Shown one piece after another: positions 24,056 to 32,835 of a DNA stretch of 64,000 nucleotides (its first letter is position 1; each line of letters starts with the position of its first letter). The DNA is taken from NCBI RefSeq assembly GCF_002165375.2, contig NZ_CP032134.1:1984001-2048000 (forward strand), in the 5' to 3' direction. The position numbers and the translations under genes are program-made. The stretch is from Acinetobacter chinensis (GTDB lineage: Bacteria > Pseudomonadota > Gammaproteobacteria > Pseudomonadales > Moraxellaceae). Below the pieces are notes generated by a model. It was given only the letters and a program-made list of their open reading frames with translations, did no database searches and was not told the DNA's origin.

Positions 24056-25567
24056 ATGCGTTATGTAGATCCAAACCAGCCTGGTTCAAAAATTCAGTTC
24101 AAGGCTCAGTACGAAAATTTTATTGGTGGTGAATGGGTTGCACCTGTCAAAGGCGAATACTTTGACAATATCTCCCCGGTTGACGGCAAAGCCTTCACCA
24201 AAGTACCCCGTTCTACCGTAGAAGACATTGAACTTGCACTGGATGCTGCACACAAAGCAAAAGCCAGCTGGAACAAATCATCTCCAACAACCCGTTCAAA
24301 CATGCTGTTAAAAATTGCTGACCGCCTGGAAGCCAATCTTGAGCTGCTGGCAGTAGCAGAAACATGGGAAAACGGTAAGCCTGTCCGTGAAACACTGGCT
24401 GCAGACATTCCACTGTGTATTGATCATTTCCGTTATTTTGCAGGCTGTATCCGTGCGCAGGAAGGTGGTATTTCTGAGATTGATGAAGATACCATTGCTT
24501 ACCATTTCCATGAGCCTCTGGGTGTTGTGGGTCAGATTATTCCATGGAACTTCCCAATTTTAATGGCAGCATGGAAACTTGCTCCAGCTTTAGCTGCAGG
24601 TAACTGTATTGTACTGAAACCGGCTGAACAGACACCTTCTAGTATTCTGGTACTGGTTGAACTGATTCAGGATTTATTGCCACCAGGCGTACTGAACATT
24701 GTAAATGGTTATGGTGCTGAAGTAGGTCGACCACTGGCAACCAGCCCACGTATTGCCAAAGTTGCCTTTACAGGTTCTACCGCAGTTGGTCAAAAAATCA
24801 TGGAATATGCAACTGAAAACATTATTCCTGTAACACTTGAACTGGGTGGTAAATCACCAAACATATTCTTTGAAGACGTTATGGCTCAGGACGATGACTA
24901 CCTGGACAAAGCCCTTGAAGGTTTTGCTATGTTTGCTCTGAATCAGGGTGAAGTCTGTACCTGTCCTTCACGTGCTCTTGTACAGGAAAGTATTGCTGAA
25001 GAATTCCTTGCAAAAGCCGTTGAGCGTGTAAAACGTATTAAAACTGGTCACCCGCTTGATACAGATACCATGATTGGCGCTCAGGCATCCCTGCAGCAGC
25101 AGAACAAGATCCTGGGCTGTATCGCAACAGGTAAAGCTGAAGGTGCTGAAATCCTGACAGGTGGTGGTGACCGTAAAGAAGTGGGCGAAGGTTTCTATAT
25201 CGAACCGACCATTTTCAAAGGCAACAACAGCATGCAGATTTTCCAGGAAGAAATTTTTGGACCAGTACTGGCAGTGACTACATTTAAAGACTATGATGAT
25301 GCCATCCGCATTGCCAATGAAACCATGTATGGCTTAGGTGCCGGCGTATGGTCACGTTCAACACATACAGCTTATCGTGCAGGTCGTGCAATTGAAGCAG
25401 GTCGTGTCTGGACCAACTGTTACCACATCTACCCTGCACATGCGGCATTTGGTGGTTATAAAAAATCAGGTATCGGTCGTGAAAACCACAAAATGATGCT
25501 TGATCATTATCAGCAGACTAAAAATTTACTGGTGAGCTACTCAACGAAAGCAATGGGCTTCTTCTAA
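24056..25567 (+). CDS. NAD-dependent aldehyde dehydrogenase, acetaldehyde type (AcoD/ExaC/AldB-like)
   Basis: A 503-residue aldehyde dehydrogenase with the cofactor motif FTGSTAVG, the general base Glu 262 (LELGGKSPN) and catalytic Cys 301 (NQGEVCTCPSR). The N-terminal YVDPNQPGSK and the overall sequence match the acetaldehyde dehydrogenases of the AcoD/ExaC/AldB group, which oxidise acetaldehyde to acetate. AGGGAAA precedes the ATG. Together with the iron-dependent alcohol dehydrogenase this would give ethanol to acetate. Ends at a strong terminator. Confidence 0.95.
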   Translation: MRYVDPNQPGSKIQFKAQYENFIGGEWVAPVKGEYFDNISPVDGKAFTKVPRSTVEDIELALDAAHKAKASWNKSSPTTRSNMLLKIADRLEANLELLAVAETWENGKPVRETLAADIPLCIDHFRYFAGCIRAQEGGISEIDEDTIAYHFHEPLGVVGQIIPWNFPILMAAWKLAPALAAGNCIVLKPAEQTPSSILVLVELIQDLLPPGVLNIVNGYGAEVGRPLATSPRIAKVAFTGSTAVGQKIMEYATENIIPVTLELGGKSPNIFFEDVMAQDDDYLDKALEGFAMFALNQGEVCTCPSRALVQESIAEEFLAKAVERVKRIKTGHPLDTDTMIGAQASLQQQNKILGCIATGKAEGAEILTGGGDRKEVGEGFYIEPTIFKGNNSMQIFQEEIFGPVLAVTTFKDYDDAIRIANETMYGLGAGVWSRSTHTAYRAGRAIEAGRVWTNCYHIYPAHAAFGGYKKSGIGRENHKMMLDHYQQTKNLLVSYSTKAMGFF

Positions 25568-25592
25568 GTTTTAGACTTGAATTTGGTGTGAT

Positions 25593-25624
25593 TTAAAGCG
25601 AACTTCGGTTCGCTTTAATTTTTT
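25593..25624 (+). terminator. Rho-independent terminator of the aldehyde dehydrogenase
   Basis: An 11-base stem closed by a CUUCGG-type UUCG tetraloop (TTAAAGCGAAC, TTCG, complement), then ATTTTTT. A very stable class of hairpin. Confidence 0.92.
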
Positions 25625-25678
25625 ATAAGATTAACCTTCTTGCAAAAGTGTTCAAACTCTAAATTCAAAAGCGTATCA

Positions 25679-25716
25679 GAGTTCCTTCTCCCTTTGGGAG
25701 AAGGCTAGGATGAGGG
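25679..25716. repeat. 38-base extragenic palindromic repeat, copy 1
   Basis: Identical over 38 bases to the copy at 27767-27804. It contains TTCTCCC-TTT-GGGAGAA, a perfect seven-base hairpin, followed by GGCTAGGATGAGGG. Similar sequences are, from memory, scattered through Acinetobacter genomes as extragenic repeats. This copy lies 36 bases after the stop codon of the lysR gene. Confidence 0.9.
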
Positions 25717-25752
25717 AGCTTTTAAAAAATATTATTTTCTTGTGCTTTAAAC

Positions 25753-26625
25753 TTAAACCTTTTGCGCAATCTCAATAAATGCCTTCACAATCGGGCTGAT
25801 CTGCTTTTTATTCTTTACTGCCAAGCCGATTGACCGCTTAATATTCGGTGATAAAGGTAATTTCTGCACATTGGGAAATAACGTCATCAATTCCTGATTC
25901 AATGCCATATCTGCCACAATTGAAACCCCTGCATGATTATTCACCATATTGATAATGGTTAAAATCTGCGAGAAATGACACTTAATTTTAGGCGTTAAAT
26001 TTGCCTTTCTAAACATTTCAGTGACATGACTCTGACTCCCTGCCGAAGTCATTAAAAATGGATGCTCGACCAATTCTTGCAAACTCACAGCGCTTTGTTT
26101 AGCAAGTTCATAAGATTTTGGAATCAAAGCCACAAAAATATCATTCATAACAGAAAAGGTATCAAAACGCTCATCAGGCAACACCACAAATCCAACATCA
26201 ATACTGCGCTCCTGAATCCATTGTGCAATATCTTTGTCTGTACCCTCTTTGATAAATACTTCAATATTGGGATATTTAGCATTGAATTTTTCTAAAATCA
26301 ATGGAATCAAAACATTAGATGAAGATGCGCCAAAAGAACCAATACGCAAAGTTCCTGAATGAAATCCATGAATATCTGAAATTTCCTGTTCCAGCTGATG
26401 TGAAATATTCAGAATTTCTTTCACATGCAACAACAGCCGTGCGCCCACTTCGGTCAGTTCTACTTCATTATGATCACGGTAAAATAAAGTCACCGCCCAA
26501 TCCTGTTCCAGACTTTTAATTGCATGTGAAATTGCAGACTGAGAAATCTGTAACCTCTGCGCGACAACAGTAAAACTTTTTTGCTCTGCCAGCAGTGCAA
26601 AAATATTCAACTGAGTAAATGTCAT
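25753..26625 (-). CDS. LysR-family regulator
   Basis: A 290-residue LysR-type regulator. The N-terminal helix-turn-helix (FTVVAQRLQISQSAISHAIK) is complete and the effector domain follows (GTLRIGSFGASSSNVLIPLILEKF). It is divergent from the AEC transporter gene across 129 bases, a usual arrangement for a regulator and its target. A dyad ATGAGT-AAAA-ACTCAT at 26639-26654 just outside its start is a candidate binding site. The ligand is unknown. Confidence 0.9.
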   Translation of the reverse strand: MTFTQLNIFALLAEQKSFTVVAQRLQISQSAISHAIKSLEQDWAVTLFYRDHNEVELTEVGARLLLHVKEILNISHQLEQEISDIHGFHSGTLRIGSFGASSSNVLIPLILEKFNAKYPNIEVFIKEGTDKDIAQWIQERSIDVGFVVLPDERFDTFSVMNDIFVALIPKSYELAKQSAVSLQELVEHPFLMTSAGSQSHVTEMFRKANLTPKIKCHFSQILTIINMVNNHAGVSIVADMALNQELMTLFPNVQKLPLSPNIKRSIGLAVKNKKQISPIVKAFIEIAQKV

Positions 26626-26638
26626 GCGTATTCAGCTC

Positions 26639-26654
26639 ATGAGTAAAAACTCAT
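26639..26654. promoter_or_regulatory. Candidate LysR operator
   Basis: A perfect dyad, ATGAGT-AAAA-ACTCAT, 14 bases upstream of the lysR start codon in the divergent lysR/AEC region; a further ACTCAT half-site follows at about 26665. LysR regulators usually bind such interrupted dyads near their own start. Role inferred from position. Confidence 0.4.
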
Positions 26655-26754
26655 TTTACCATGAAGACTCATAAGGAATATTCTCTACAGACATTTATAG
26701 ACCTTCCGGAATAAAGAACTGATATTTTCAGCTCACCAAGGATCGGCACCACAT

Positions 26755-27672
26755 ATGTTACAAATGATCAATATTCTATTTTCACCTATTGCACTGATTG
26801 TCTTGGGATTCTATCTATTCCAATCGCGTACTTTGGATGAGAGGTTCTGGAATGGCGCAGAGAAGCTGAATTATTATGTGCTTTTTCCCTCCCTGCTGTT
26901 CAGTTCCTTAGCCAATGCCGACATGCACATGGGACACCTCGACAGCATTTTGATGGTGATTTTTGCCATGATGGTGATCATCATTGTCAGTACCTATGTT
27001 TTTGCCAAGCTGAATAAAAGCCCAGATGCACATTTCGGAGTGTATATCCAAAGCCTGATTCGGTTTAATACTTATATTGGGCTTTCAATTGCAACCACAC
27101 TGCCCAATCCTGAAATTAGAAGTATTCTGGTCAATATACTGGCAATCGCCATTCCCTTTGTGAATGTGGTTTCAATCCTGTCACTGACACCTAAAAATCA
27201 ATTAAATATTAAAAACATTGTCATTTCACTGCTCAAAAACCCTTTGATCAGCTCGTGCATACTTGGCATAGCTTTTAACTTATTACAGATTCCGATTTGG
27301 ACAGGTTTTCAAAGCTTATTACAGGCATTTTCAAACAGTAGCTTAATGTTAGGCTTACTGTGTGTAGGAACTGCAATTCAACTCAAAGGCATGCAAACCT
27401 ATTTCAAAACAGCACTCATCATCAGTTTAACCAGATTAATGATCATTCCCATTGTGGCATTTATTGTATTGCAGTTTTTTGATCTGAGTTACGCAGCAGT
27501 CGTTTCGATCATGATTTTCTTTTCGATTCCAACTGCTTCTGCGGCCTATATCCTAACTAAACTTTTAAATGGCGATTATCAGCTGATGGCTGCTGTGATC
27601 AGCTTACAAACGATACTGTCTGTAGTGACTTTGGCGATCATGCTGACTTTGGTGCAAAGCTATTATTTTTAA
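26755..27672 (+). CDS. AEC-family (auxin efflux carrier type) membrane transporter
   Basis: A 305-residue membrane protein with about ten hydrophobic segments and no large soluble part. The N-terminal half has KLNYYVLFPSLLFSSLANA, and the C-terminal half SIPTASAAYILTKLLNGD, both typical of bacterial AEC permeases such as malonate/malate transporters. Substrate unknown, probably a small organic acid. AAGGAT lies 11 bases before the first ATG; a second ATG three codons later is closer to typical hydrophobic starts. Probably controlled by the divergent LysR gene. Confidence 0.85.
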   Translation: MLQMINILFSPIALIVLGFYLFQSRTLDERFWNGAEKLNYYVLFPSLLFSSLANADMHMGHLDSILMVIFAMMVIIIVSTYVFAKLNKSPDAHFGVYIQSLIRFNTYIGLSIATTLPNPEIRSILVNILAIAIPFVNVVSILSLTPKNQLNIKNIVISLLKNPLISSCILGIAFNLLQIPIWTGFQSLLQAFSNSSLMLGLLCVGTAIQLKGMQTYFKTALIISLTRLMIIPIVAFIVLQFFDLSYAAVVSIMIFFSIPTASAAYILTKLLNGDYQLMAAVISLQTILSVVTLAIMLTLVQSYYF

Positions 27673-27766
27673 TACTGATTCAGTAGCTTATGCATTCAAT
27701 TCACATACTAAATTAATACTATTATGGGGAAATTTTAGATTCAAAGCATATCCAAAAGAATATCGG

Positions 27767-27804
27767 GAGTTCCTTCTCCCTTTGGGAGAAGGCTAGGATG
27801 AGGG
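27767..27804. repeat. 38-base extragenic palindromic repeat, copy 2
   Basis: The second identical copy of the repeat, in the same orientation as the first, 10 bases after the stop codon of the DsbA-fold isomerase gene. Both copies sit just past the 3' end of a minus-strand gene and could act as terminators or mRNA-protecting hairpins. Confidence 0.9.
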
Positions 27805-27814
27805 TTTTTAAATA

Positions 27815-28411
27815 CTATTCCACCGCTTGCAATGCATGTTCCACAAAATGCAAATGATCGATACCCCAATATATTTCCTCGCCTACAAACCAAGTTGGCG
27901 CTCCAAAAACTCCACGTTCAATCGCTTCCTCAGTCACTTGCTTGAGTTGATTTTTAACTTGATCATCGGCAAGCCATGTTTGTACCAAGTCAATATCGAG
28001 TTCCAAAAATTGAGCCAATGCGACTAGTTCATTCATATCATTTAAGTTTTTTGGCTGTCCAAACATTGCATCAAATAAACCCTGCAACACTTTTTGAAAA
28101 TTTTCAGGCTGATACAGCTGAACTGCTGTAATCAAGCGCATCAGATTCAAAGTATTAATCGGAAAATACGGATTCATCTGCACAGGAATACTCCAAAGTT
28201 TTGACCATCTGCCCAAATCAATCATGGAATAACGTGCTTTCGCAGGAACAGCCATCGGACTGCTGTTTCCTGTTGCCTTAAAAACACCGCCTAACAGCAT
28301 CGGTTTCCAGACAATTTCAGCCTGATACTGCTTTGCAATCTGCTGAATACGGTAAAAACCCACATAACTATACGGACTACCAAAATCAAAATAGAATTCC
28401 ACCTGTTTCAT
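27815..28411 (-). CDS. DsbA-fold 2-hydroxychromene-2-carboxylate isomerase-like protein
   Basis: A 198-residue thioredoxin-fold protein of the kappa-GST/HCCA isomerase family. FYFDFGSPYSYVGFYR at the N-terminus carries the active-site Ser in place of the DsbA CxxC, and GVFGAPTWFVGEEIYWGIDHL near the C-terminus is the family signature. NahD-type enzymes isomerise 2-hydroxychromene-2-carboxylate with glutathione in naphthalene breakdown, but no aromatic-degradation genes lie near, so the real substrate is open. AAGGAAAG precedes the ATG. Confidence 0.87.
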   Translation of the reverse strand: MKQVEFYFDFGSPYSYVGFYRIQQIAKQYQAEIVWKPMLLGGVFKATGNSSPMAVPAKARYSMIDLGRWSKLWSIPVQMNPYFPINTLNLMRLITAVQLYQPENFQKVLQGLFDAMFGQPKNLNDMNELVALAQFLELDIDLVQTWLADDQVKNQLKQVTEEAIERGVFGAPTWFVGEEIYWGIDHLHFVEHALQAVE

Positions 28412-28533
28412 TTTGCTTTCCTTCGCTTAAAGATTGATTATTTATTACTTACGATTTTATGGCTTATTACCATTTTATAGTTAATTACTAATTTACAGAT
28501 TTAACCACTACAGGATTGATCATTTACGATCAA

Positions 28534-29271
28534 TTACCACTTCTCAATCCAAGGGCGTAAATCCAGTTCATGCGTCCAGGCATCACGCGGTTGCTGACTG
28601 ATGTGCCAGTAGTTTTCAGCAATATGTTCAGGATTTAAAATACCGTCCTGATCCTTCTTTTCATACAGATGTGGAAACGTATTTTTAATAAAATCTGTAT
28701 CAATCGCGCCATCTACAACGACATGTGCCACATGAATATTCTGTGGTCCCAGTTCACGAGCCATGCTTTGTGCCAGTGCTCGGAGCGCATGTTTCGCCCC
28801 TGCAAATGCAGCAAAATATGCTGAGCCACGCATACCCGCTGTTGCACCTGTAAAAATAATCGTACCGCGCTGACGTGTGACCATCCGTTTAGCCACTTCA
28901 CGTCCAACCAGGAATGCAGCAAAACACGCCATTTCCCAGATCTTGAAATATTTACGGGCTGTTTCTTCAAGTATGCTGCAAGGTACATTTGCCCCAATAT
29001 TAAAAACTAAAACATCAATTTCACCAATATTCGCTTCAATCTCTTCAATCAATGCAATCACGTCTTCTTCTTTACGTGCATCCGAAGCAAAACCGTATGC
29101 AGTACCACCATCAGCCTCAATTTCAGCGATCAGTGGCTGTAATTTTTCGGCACTTCTACGGGTCATACAACTGATATAGCCACCTTTGGCAAACCGTTTT
29201 GCAATCGCACCACCAGTCGCATCTCCCGCGCCGATCACCAGTGCAACTTTTTGTCCGTTTTTGTCTGTCAT
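28534..29271 (-). CDS. Atypical short-chain dehydrogenase lacking the catalytic tyrosine
   Basis: A 245-residue Rossmann protein. The glycine-rich motif is VIGAGDATGGAIA, an imperfect TGxxxGxG, and the usual active-site YxxxK is FAGAK (within AYFAAFAGAKHAL), so Phe replaces the catalytic Tyr while Lys remains. The C-terminal IHVAHVVVDGAIDTDF is typical of the subgroup known as SDR_c10, described as having exactly these changes. Whether it is an oxidoreductase is unclear. Divergent from a TetR regulator, with an operator-like double dyad between. Confidence 0.87.
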   Translation of the reverse strand: MTDKNGQKVALVIGAGDATGGAIAKRFAKGGYISCMTRRSAEKLQPLIAEIEADGGTAYGFASDARKEEDVIALIEEIEANIGEIDVLVFNIGANVPCSILEETARKYFKIWEMACFAAFLVGREVAKRMVTRQRGTIIFTGATAGMRGSAYFAAFAGAKHALRALAQSMARELGPQNIHVAHVVVDGAIDTDFIKNTFPHLYEKKDQDGILNPEHIAENYWHISQQPRDAWTHELDLRPWIEKW

Positions 29272-29299
29272 CGAATCATTCCTGTTTCATTTTTATAAA

Positions 29300-29320
29300 A
29301 TAACGGTCGTTATCATAACG
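29300..29320. promoter_or_regulatory. Overlapping palindromes, likely TetR operator
   Basis: ATAACG-GT-CGTTAT-C-ATAACG: two perfect dyads that share the central CGTTAT, located 29 bases upstream of the SDR start and 93 bases before the TetR start. Such a site between a TetR gene and its divergent target is the usual arrangement for repression of both; binding is inferred. Confidence 0.7.
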
Positions 29321-29412
29321 GTTACTATGTTATGATTTTCTTCAGCGGTCAAGAAGTTTTTAATCTATACATTCTGCCTCCTTTGCCGCCATTCAGGAAC
29401 ACAGGAGCTCAT

Positions 29413-29982
29413 ATGCGTTATAAAGCAGGTTATAAAGAAGAAAAACGCAAGGAATTACTGAAAGTCAGTGGTCAGCTTGCTAAAAAGAATGGCTTTCATG
29501 CGACTGGTGTAGACGGTTTTATGAAAGAATCAGGTGTGACCAGCGGTGCATTCTATTCACACTTTTCTTCTAAAAATGAGTTATTTAGAGCACTGGTTGA
29601 ATCCGAACTCGAACAGAGCATCCAGCTCTGGCAAAGCAACCCTCACCATGATGCTGCTGCCTGGATTGAATTTGAACTGAACCGTTACCTCTCACCTTTA
29701 CATGCAGAAAAACCTGAGTACGGTTGTGTCCTGCCTGCACTTTCATCTGAAATTTCCCGTGCAGAAGAAGATATCAAACAGGTATATGAAGCTGAACTCA
29801 TCCGCGGAATCCAGCTGTTCGAAAAACACCTGGGCAGTCAGGATCAGGCATGGGCAGTCCTTTGCCAGATGGTCGGCAGTATACTGATAGCACGCAGTGT
29901 TGCCAGTCCTGAATTAAAAATCAGAATTCTTGAATCAAGTAAGCAGTTTTTACTCAGTCAGATTGCACTTCACGCTGCATGA
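29413..29982 (+). CDS. TetR-family regulator
   Basis: A 189-residue TetR regulator. The helix-turn-helix is AKKNGFHATGVDGFMKESGV...GAFYSHFSSKNELF, close to the KNGFHATGVD subgroup often linked to SDR or oxidoreductase genes. The C-terminal ligand domain contains YGCVLPALSSEISR. I chose the ATG at 29413 because AGGAG precedes it; the frame is open 27 codons further without a site. It probably represses itself and the divergent SDR gene through the dyad at 29300-29320. Confidence 0.9.
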   Translation: MRYKAGYKEEKRKELLKVSGQLAKKNGFHATGVDGFMKESGVTSGAFYSHFSSKNELFRALVESELEQSIQLWQSNPHHDAAAWIEFELNRYLSPLHAEKPEYGCVLPALSSEISRAEEDIKQVYEAELIRGIQLFEKHLGSQDQAWAVLCQMVGSILIARSVASPELKIRILESSKQFLLSQIALHAA

Positions 29983-30086
29983 GGTTATTTATTACGATTT
30001 TATGACGAAATTTCAAACAATACATCTTGCCTAATCTACACAGTATTTTTAACCTGTAATCCTTTCAAGGATTGCGACTGACAATA

Positions 30087-30800
30087 ATGACATTTCCTAC
30101 AACTGTGTATGCGATACAGCATCTGGCATTTGAAGACCTGGGCTCACTTGAAGATGTATTTTATCAACTGGGATTCCGTGTCCGGTATTTCGAAGCTGGA
30201 GTTGATCACCTGACTCAGGCAATGCAGTACGAGGGCTTAACCGTCATACTGGGTGGTCCTGTTGGTGTCTATGAAAATGAAGACTACCCTTTTCTGAATG
30301 AAGAAATTTCATTACTTCAGCAACGTCTGGCACAGAACTTACCTACCCTTGGAATCTGCCTGGGCGCACAGTTGATTGCCCATGCTTCAAATGCAAAAGT
30401 CTATCCAGGTCACCAGAAAGAAATCGGCTGGAGTCAGTTACAGCTGACTGATACACAGGATAATATTCTGTCTGCCCTGAAAGGTTACGAAGTACTGCAC
30501 TGGCATGGTGATACTTTTGATTTACCAGAAAATGCTGTTTTGCTTGCCAGTTCAGAAATTTATCCGCATCAGGCATTTCAGATTGGGAAAAATATTCTTG
30601 CACTCCAGTTCCATATAGAAGTAGCAGCTGACAGCCTGGAAAAATGGCTGATTGGACATACATGTGAGCTGCAAAAAGCAAAAATCAATATTCCGCAGCT
30701 TAGACAGCACAATCAGAAATACGCCTCTGATCTTGAAAATCAGGCAGCCATCATTTTAAAACAGTATCTACAGCAGATCGGTGCTGTTGTCTCCAGCTGA
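30087..30800 (+). CDS. Class I glutamine amidotransferase-like protein
   Basis: A 237-residue protein with the triad-type glutaminase fold: nucleophile Cys about 91 in TLGICLGAQLIAHA, the VILGGPVGVYEN strand before it, and the His of LQFHIEVAA, with a Glu two residues on. It resembles stand-alone GuaA-like amidotransferases whose acceptor is unknown. ATG at 30087 was preferred to a TTG five codons upstream; AAGG lies rather far away. Single gene, with a bidirectional terminator after it. Confidence 0.82.
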   Translation: MTFPTTVYAIQHLAFEDLGSLEDVFYQLGFRVRYFEAGVDHLTQAMQYEGLTVILGGPVGVYENEDYPFLNEEISLLQQRLAQNLPTLGICLGAQLIAHASNAKVYPGHQKEIGWSQLQLTDTQDNILSALKGYEVLHWHGDTFDLPENAVLLASSEIYPHQAFQIGKNILALQFHIEVAADSLEKWLIGHTCELQKAKINIPQLRQHNQKYASDLENQAAIILKQYLQQIGAVVSS

Positions 30801-30823
30801 TCACGGCATCATTTAAAAATCAT

Positions 30824-30853
30824 AAAAAAAGCACCATTTATGGTGCTTTTTTT
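30824..30853. terminator. Bidirectional Rho-independent terminator
   Basis: A-run, AGCACCA, loop TTTA, complement and a T-run on both strands, between the converging amidotransferase and YceI genes. Confidence 0.93.
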
Positions 30854-30875
30854 AACTTACAGCTGGAAACAAGGC

Positions 30876-31481
30876 TTATTTAGCAGCTTTAGTTTCTTCT
30901 TTTGCCGCAGCAACTGAAGCTTCAGTTGTGATATTTACTGTGATTTTATCACCAACGTTTGGAACATAAGCACCAACACCAAATGCAGAACGGTCAAACG
31001 AAGTTGTTGCATTGAAGCCGATAGACTGAGCTTTAGTCATTGGGTGTTCGCCCTGTTTATTCAATACCGCATCCAGCACAACCGGTTTAGTCACATCTTT
31101 AACCGTCAGATTACCTGTAATTTTATATTTACTGTTGCCTAAAGACTGAACTTTAGTACTTTTAAATGTAATGTTTGGATATTTCGCAGCATCAAAAAAA
31201 TCAGGAGTTTTCAGATGATCATCCAGTGCTTTAACGTTTGTGTTTAAGCTCGCCAAAGGAATAGTCACATTTACAGAAGAATTTGCAGGTTTTGCATTGT
31301 CTACAGAAATTGTGCCCTGAATGTCACTGAAATTTGCAGATGGTGTAGAAAAACCAAAATGATTCCAATTAAATACAGTCGCTGTATGAGTTGGGTCAAT
31401 TGTATAGTCTACAGGTTTTGCTACAGTGAAAGTTGCAACTGAAGCTACCGCTAAACCTAATGTAAGTGCTTTAAAGTTCAT
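30876..31481 (-). CDS. YceI-family periplasmic protein
   Basis: A 201-residue protein with a signal peptide (MNFKALTLGLAVASVATFTVAKP, cleavage near residue 21). The mature part starts VDYTIDPTHTATVFNWNHFG and contains DHLKTPDFFDAAKYPNITF, the core of the YceI lipocalin-like fold, which binds a polyisoprenoid lipid. A short alanine/lysine-rich tail ends the protein. GAGAT precedes the ATG. In Acinetobacter such proteins are exported and abundant; the physiological role is unknown. Monocistronic. Confidence 0.92.
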   Translation of the reverse strand: MNFKALTLGLAVASVATFTVAKPVDYTIDPTHTATVFNWNHFGFSTPSANFSDIQGTISVDNAKPANSSVNVTIPLASLNTNVKALDDHLKTPDFFDAAKYPNITFKSTKVQSLGNSKYKITGNLTVKDVTKPVVLDAVLNKQGEHPMTKAQSIGFNATTSFDRSAFGVGAYVPNVGDKITVNITTEASVAAAKEETKAAK

Positions 31482-31786
31482 GTTTTTAATCTCGCTTTAG
31501 AATGGTTGCTAGTTTATACCAATGATATTTTAATTCACCGTCATGAATAAGACGATCTGTTCCATTCCTGGAACAATATCTGTCATTGTGTGCCTTTAAC
31601 ACAACACACCTCTCAAATAACTGAATAATAAAAATATAATTTCAAGTTGTGGAAAAATATGGAGATCACAGCATACAAAGAAGCGAACACCGTTCATACA
31701 ACTTTGCCATTAGAAACAAAAAATTACAGTAGAAATTTCAACAAAGTCTTTTTATATACTTTGATGATAATGACTTAGGTATAAAC

Positions 31787-32191
31787 ATGAACAATTCCGT
31801 TCTGGCAACAGGCACCACAACGCCTTACCGTGTAACATTGACCAACCCACAGGGGCATCACTGGTATGCAGATGAACCTGCCGAAAATGGTGGGCAGGAT
31901 ACTGCACCCAATCCTTTACAGATCCTGTTATCTGCACTGGGTGCCTGCACCACGGTCACCCTGGAGATGTATGCCACGCATAAAGGCATTAAAATTGATC
32001 ATGTTCAGGTCGATTTAATACTGAATCCAGATGGAGACCCTGAACCTGGTACTAATAAGATTGAAAGAAAAATCACTTTAAAAGGCGATTTTACCGAAGA
32101 TCAGCATAAACGTCTGCTTAAAGTGGCTGAAAGCTGTCCTGTACATAAATTACTGACTTCAAATATTCAGATACAGACTGCACTGGTATAA
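31787..32191 (+). CDS. OsmC-family peroxiredoxin-like protein
   Basis: A 134-residue protein of the OsmC/Ohr/YhfA fold. The two conserved cysteines lie in LLSALGACTTVTLEMYA and AESCPVHKLL, as in OsmC-type hydroperoxide reductases. It would reduce organic hydroperoxides in the cytoplasm. Length fits the shorter YhfA-like branch. GGT precedes the ATG weakly. It is divergent from YceI. Confidence 0.88.
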   Translation: MNNSVLATGTTTPYRVTLTNPQGHHWYADEPAENGGQDTAPNPLQILLSALGACTTVTLEMYATHKGIKIDHVQVDLILNPDGDPEPGTNKIERKITLKGDFTEDQHKRLLKVAESCPVHKLLTSNIQIQTALV

Positions 32192-32360
32192 TATTTCTAT
32201 TGATATCAGCTTGATACACTAAACCAAAATAGATATTTATGAATATCCACTTATAAAAGACTTTTACAATGAAATCAGTCTTTACCAGGCTTAATGAAGA
32301 AAGTCATATGATTAAGCATCACACATGGAAACTTTCCAGAATACAGTTAGCTGAAATACA

Positions 32361-32382
32361 AAACACTCCGTATGGAGTGTTT
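32361..32382. terminator. Hairpin between OsmC gene and a small minus-strand gene
   Basis: AACACTCC-GTAT-GGAGTGTT, a perfect eight-base stem. On the minus strand it is followed by TTGTATTTC and lies 58 bases past the stop of the 37-residue membrane protein; on the plus strand it lies 170 bases after the OsmC gene. Confidence 0.6.
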
Positions 32383-32439
32383 ATGTGTATTCATTCAGGC
32401 ATGTATTGCTGAACATTTCATGACGAAACTCATCGAATT

Positions 32440-32553
32440 TTACATGAAATATTCGGTCAGCAGATAACCCAGCCCAACGCCAATAAATGAATACAGAATC
32501 ATAATAAAGAACACAAAGCTGGTCTTATTTTTCTTCTTAAAAAACTTCATCAT
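32440..32553 (-). CDS. Small single-helix membrane protein, 37 residues
   Basis: An ATG-started frame reads MMKFFKKKNKTSFVFFIMI and continues LYSFIGVGLGYLLTEYFM. A very basic N-terminus before one hydrophobic helix of about 20 residues is the pattern of a small inner-membrane protein with the N-terminus in the cytoplasm. A hairpin follows the stop codon. There is no strong ribosome site, so expression is uncertain. Function unknown. Confidence 0.5.
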   Translation of the reverse strand: MMKFFKKKNKTSFVFFIMILYSFIGVGLGYLLTEYFM

Positions 32554-32804
32554 ATTAAGCGTACTCTGCAACTGCTGAAATAGACATTATATTAACCCAC
32601 ACCAGCTTAAAAATCAGGATATTTAATTATTCAGCCTCATATTAAAGCCATTAAGCAGACCACTTTTAAAATAAAAATTACATTAACTTTATTATTATCA
32701 AAAATTTAACCGAATGAGTATCGTCTATCGCATTACTGTTTTCATACCACTATTCAGTAAAAAACAGACCAGTTTTATTCCACTGTTCAACTTTTTAATG
32801 CACA

Positions 32805-32828
32805 TAAAAAAAGCCCCAGCAGGGGCTC
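32805..32828 (-). terminator. Terminator of the 71-residue protein gene
   Basis: AGCCCC-AGCA-GGGGCT stem followed on the minus strand by seven T residues, directly after the stop codon at 32836. Confidence 0.88.
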
Positions 32829-32835
32829 TTTATCA

